Part shown: one piece after another, positions 22,779-23,781 of the stretch
How positions within the stretch are numbered: the stretch's first letter is position 1
How the letters are laid out: each line of letters starts with the position of its first letter
From: a virus
Reading direction: 5' to 3' (one strand)
DNA length: 23,781 nt
Virus record (IMG/VR): IMGVR_UViG_3300044633_000091
Coordinates: 1 to 23,781 of that record
Position numbers and translations under genes: made by a program
The notes under the pieces: model-generated
Databases searched by the model: none
The model's input: the letters and a program-made list of their open reading frames with translations, nothing else
Told to the model about the DNA's origin: nothing

Positions 22779-23282
22779 ATGAAAGCGCCGCATTACAATT
22801 ACATGAAGTACTGGAGAGTCGTCAGAAGATACGCCTTCCAGAAGTACGACCTAAGCCAACAAGATCTAGACATTCTGTTCTATATCCATGACGAGCATTA
22901 CTTTAGCAATTACCAATTTGAAAAGTTTGAACGCCTGTTCTCATGGAGCCTCATCAGACTCAACAGCCTGACCGAGCGCGGATGGATCAACAAACTTGGC
23001 TCCGGTAACAAGTACGGTAAGCGCGATGTCTATGAAGTGACCATGAAAACACAGCGTGTTGTCACCGGATTGTACAAAATCTTAAATGGAGAAGGCTTCC
23101 CAGACACCAGCCAGCGCATGATGCACCACCGACGTAGGTACATGGACCGCCGCTACCGGAAGTTTATTGGTGATATGGTCGATGAGATCAAAGAGACCAA
23201 GAAGAAGAACGCTGAGTTCAAAGCCGAAGTAGAAAAGCAAAGACTACGCGATGAGCGTATCCGCAAGACTAGAGGACAATAA
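22779..23282 (+). CDS. Winged-helix (MarR-like) DNA-binding protein
   Basis: 167 residues from ATG at 22779, the only plus-strand protein gene. Residues about 8-95 have the order of a MarR-type winged helix: MKYWRVVRRYAFQKYDLSQQ, DLDILFYIHDEHYFSNYQFE, FSWSLIRLNSLTERGWINKL as the recognition helix region, then a Gly/Lys wing (GSGNKYGKRDVYEVT). The C-terminal third is a highly basic helix (RRRYMDRRYRKF and EFKAEVEKQRLRDERIRKTR). Known relatives are transcription regulators; here the divergent, closely packed promoters suggest it may control itself and the late minus-strand unit. The long basic tail is unlike a minimal MarR protein. Its end overlaps the GroES-like gene by 14 nt, tail to tail. 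Confidence 0.65.
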   Translation: MKAPHYNYMKYWRVVRRYAFQKYDLSQQDLDILFYIHDEHYFSNYQFEKFERLFSWSLIRLNSLTERGWINKLGSGNKYGKRDVYEVTMKTQRVVTGLYKILNGEGFPDTSQRMMHHRRRYMDRRYRKFIGDMVDEIKETKKKNAEFKAEVEKQRLRDERIRKTRGQ

Positions 23283-23538
23283 CAACGTCTCTCTCCTGTA
23301 TGATCGTGTACTGATGGTTGTCAATCACCATCGTGAAACTCTGGTTCTTGTCGTAGTGAATCAGATCAGATGGCTTAATTACCGCCACGTCTGTGCCTGA
23401 TGCCACTACCTTCGCCTTCTTATAGCGAAATTCACTCGTGTCTTGGGCTGACAATAGTAGCCCTCCGTCTGTCTTAATCTCCTCCTCAATGTTGGAGATG
23501 ACAATGTACTTGCCTATTGGCTGAAAGGTTTTATTCAT
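23269..23538 (-). CDS. GroES-like co-chaperonin
   Basis: 89 residues from ATG at 23538; an earlier in-frame start would run into the tRNA gene. The protein follows GroES along its length: FQPIGKYIVISNIEEEI for the N-terminal strand, TDGGLLL at the mobile-loop position (SAGGIVL in E. coli GroES), KAKVVASGTD for the core GxVvAvG, and FTMVIDNHQYTIIQERDVVI for the C-terminal evdgeeylilreddIl. Length is close to the 97-residue norm. Phage co-chaperonins such as T4 gp31 replace host GroES so that GroEL can fold the capsid protein; this is the likely role. The hydrophobic LLL tip needed to bind GroEL is kept, unlike in the longer protein at 14765..15328. It is transcribed with the tRNA and RNA just upstream. 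Confidence 0.78.
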   Translation of the reverse strand: MNKTFQPIGKYIVISNIEEEIKTDGGLLLSAQDTSEFRYKKAKVVASGTDVAVIKPSDLIHYDKNQSFTMVIDNHQYTIIQERDVVIVL

Positions 23539-23542
23539 GTTG

Positions 23543-23635
23543 TAGTCAGGACAGGATTCGAACCTGTAAGCTTTTTGCCTTAACAAAGGTATCGGACAGA
23601 GAATCCAAAAGCGTCTACCATTCCGCCACCTGACT
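23543..23635 (-). tRNA. tRNA with long variable arm, identity unclear (best-fit anticodon CUC)
   Basis: The 93 nt minus-strand sequence has acceptor strands AGTCAGG and CCTGACT (7 bp), TG at positions 8-9, a D arm GCG-GAATGGTAGA-CGC of Leu-like type, a T arm ACAGG-TTCGAAT-CCTGT, and a long variable region with a CCTT/AAGG hairpin. The best anticodon stem is TTGGA/TCCGA with loop TTCTCTG, giving CUC, which is a Glu anticodon on a Leu/Ser-type body and has U at position 37. The variable region is long (24 nt). It could be a divergent Leu tRNA, a decayed gene, or misfolded by eye. CCA is not encoded. Confidence 0.7.
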
Positions 23636-23641
23636 ATGTTG

Positions 23642-23781
23642 TGGAGAAGGGGGGCCTCGAACCCCCGTCCAGATAAAGTCGCAATTCGATGTCTTTATTT
23701 ACACGCCTAGTACTGGGCAAGCCCTGCACCGTATTTCAATTCCACCATCTGGCGTAACCAGAAAAACAAATTTTGCCATTT
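23642..23781 (-). ncRNA. 3' part of a structured tRNA-like RNA, possibly tmRNA (5' end beyond right edge)
   Basis: On the minus strand the sequence ends with ATCTGGACGGGGG-TTCGAGG-CCCCCC-TTCTCCA: a T arm of 5 GC pairs and an acceptor strand CTTCTCC. The text TGGACG-GGGGTTCGA before a T arm is typical of the end of tmRNA, where helix 2 abuts the T arm. No partner strand (GGAGAAG) is found within the 140 nt visible, so the 5' end must be further right, which excludes a normal tRNA. Two further stems are visible: ACGCC/GGCGT and ATAAAG/CTTTAT. It lies 6 nt upstream of the tRNA. Without the 5' half, tag frame and pseudoknots, tmRNA is a hypothesis. Confidence 0.45.

Noticed and set aside
23699-23779. 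A 26-codon minus-strand open frame (starting MAKFVFLVTPDGG) in the right-edge RNA.
   Set aside because: It overlaps paired segments of the structured RNA and touches the window edge. It is too short to judge; the RNA structure explains the conservation-like look better.
1-23781. CRISPR arrays, insertion sequences, integrases and toxin-antitoxin pairs.
   Set aside because: I looked for direct repeats with spacers, transposase motifs and integrase signatures and saw none; the only long repeat array is coding.

Overview
This window reads as the late (structural, packaging and lysis) region of an uncultured tailed double-stranded DNA phage, probably a podovirus infecting a Bacteroidota host. The phage assignment rests on a recognisable chain of terminase, portal, scaffold-like protein, major capsid protein and neck/tail proteins, followed by fibre, spike and lysis genes. 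The host assignment is an inference. Several intergenic gaps carry the Bacteroidota -7 promoter element TAnnTTTG, and start codons follow A-rich leaders without a Shine-Dalgarno sequence. No replication or integration gene is present, and both window edges cut through features.

Layout: all but one protein gene lie on the minus strand, so transcription reads from right to left. At the right edge are the 3' part of a structured RNA (possibly tmRNA), a tRNA with a long variable arm, and a GroES-like gene. Next is the only plus-strand gene (22779..23282), a probable winged-helix DNA-binding protein, served by a compact divergent promoter. Leftwards follow four small basic or Cys-containing proteins (21804..22735), a spike-base-like protein, a 514-residue repeat fibre (19876..21420), a DUF7936-like protein and a 52-residue protein, ending in a terminator at 19292..19319. 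The next unit (19246 to 16433) holds a second spike-base-like protein, an adaptor-domain fragment, five small membrane/coiled-coil proteins, a holin-like protein, two deeply overlapping spanin-like genes and an M15-type peptidase, ending in a terminator at 16402..16424.

The third unit (16368 to 6731) is the head unit: a small helical protein, a beta-rich fibre protein, two small unknowns, a double GroES-like protein, a 2OG-Fe(II) oxygenase, a possible small terminase, large terminase, portal, scaffold-like protein and major capsid protein, ending in a terminator at 6669..6694. A single-gene unit (5884..6633) has its own terminator at 5841..5860. The last unit codes for two neck/ring proteins and a giant tail-hub-like protein that runs off the left edge.

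Genes are packed with 1-4 nt overlaps (ATGA, TAATG, TGATG), so most units must be translated from polycistronic RNA. The most interesting signals are the repeated terminator-then-promoter boundaries with a possible near-leaderless start, two GroES-like proteins in one late region, the possible phage tmRNA, and the atypical tRNA.
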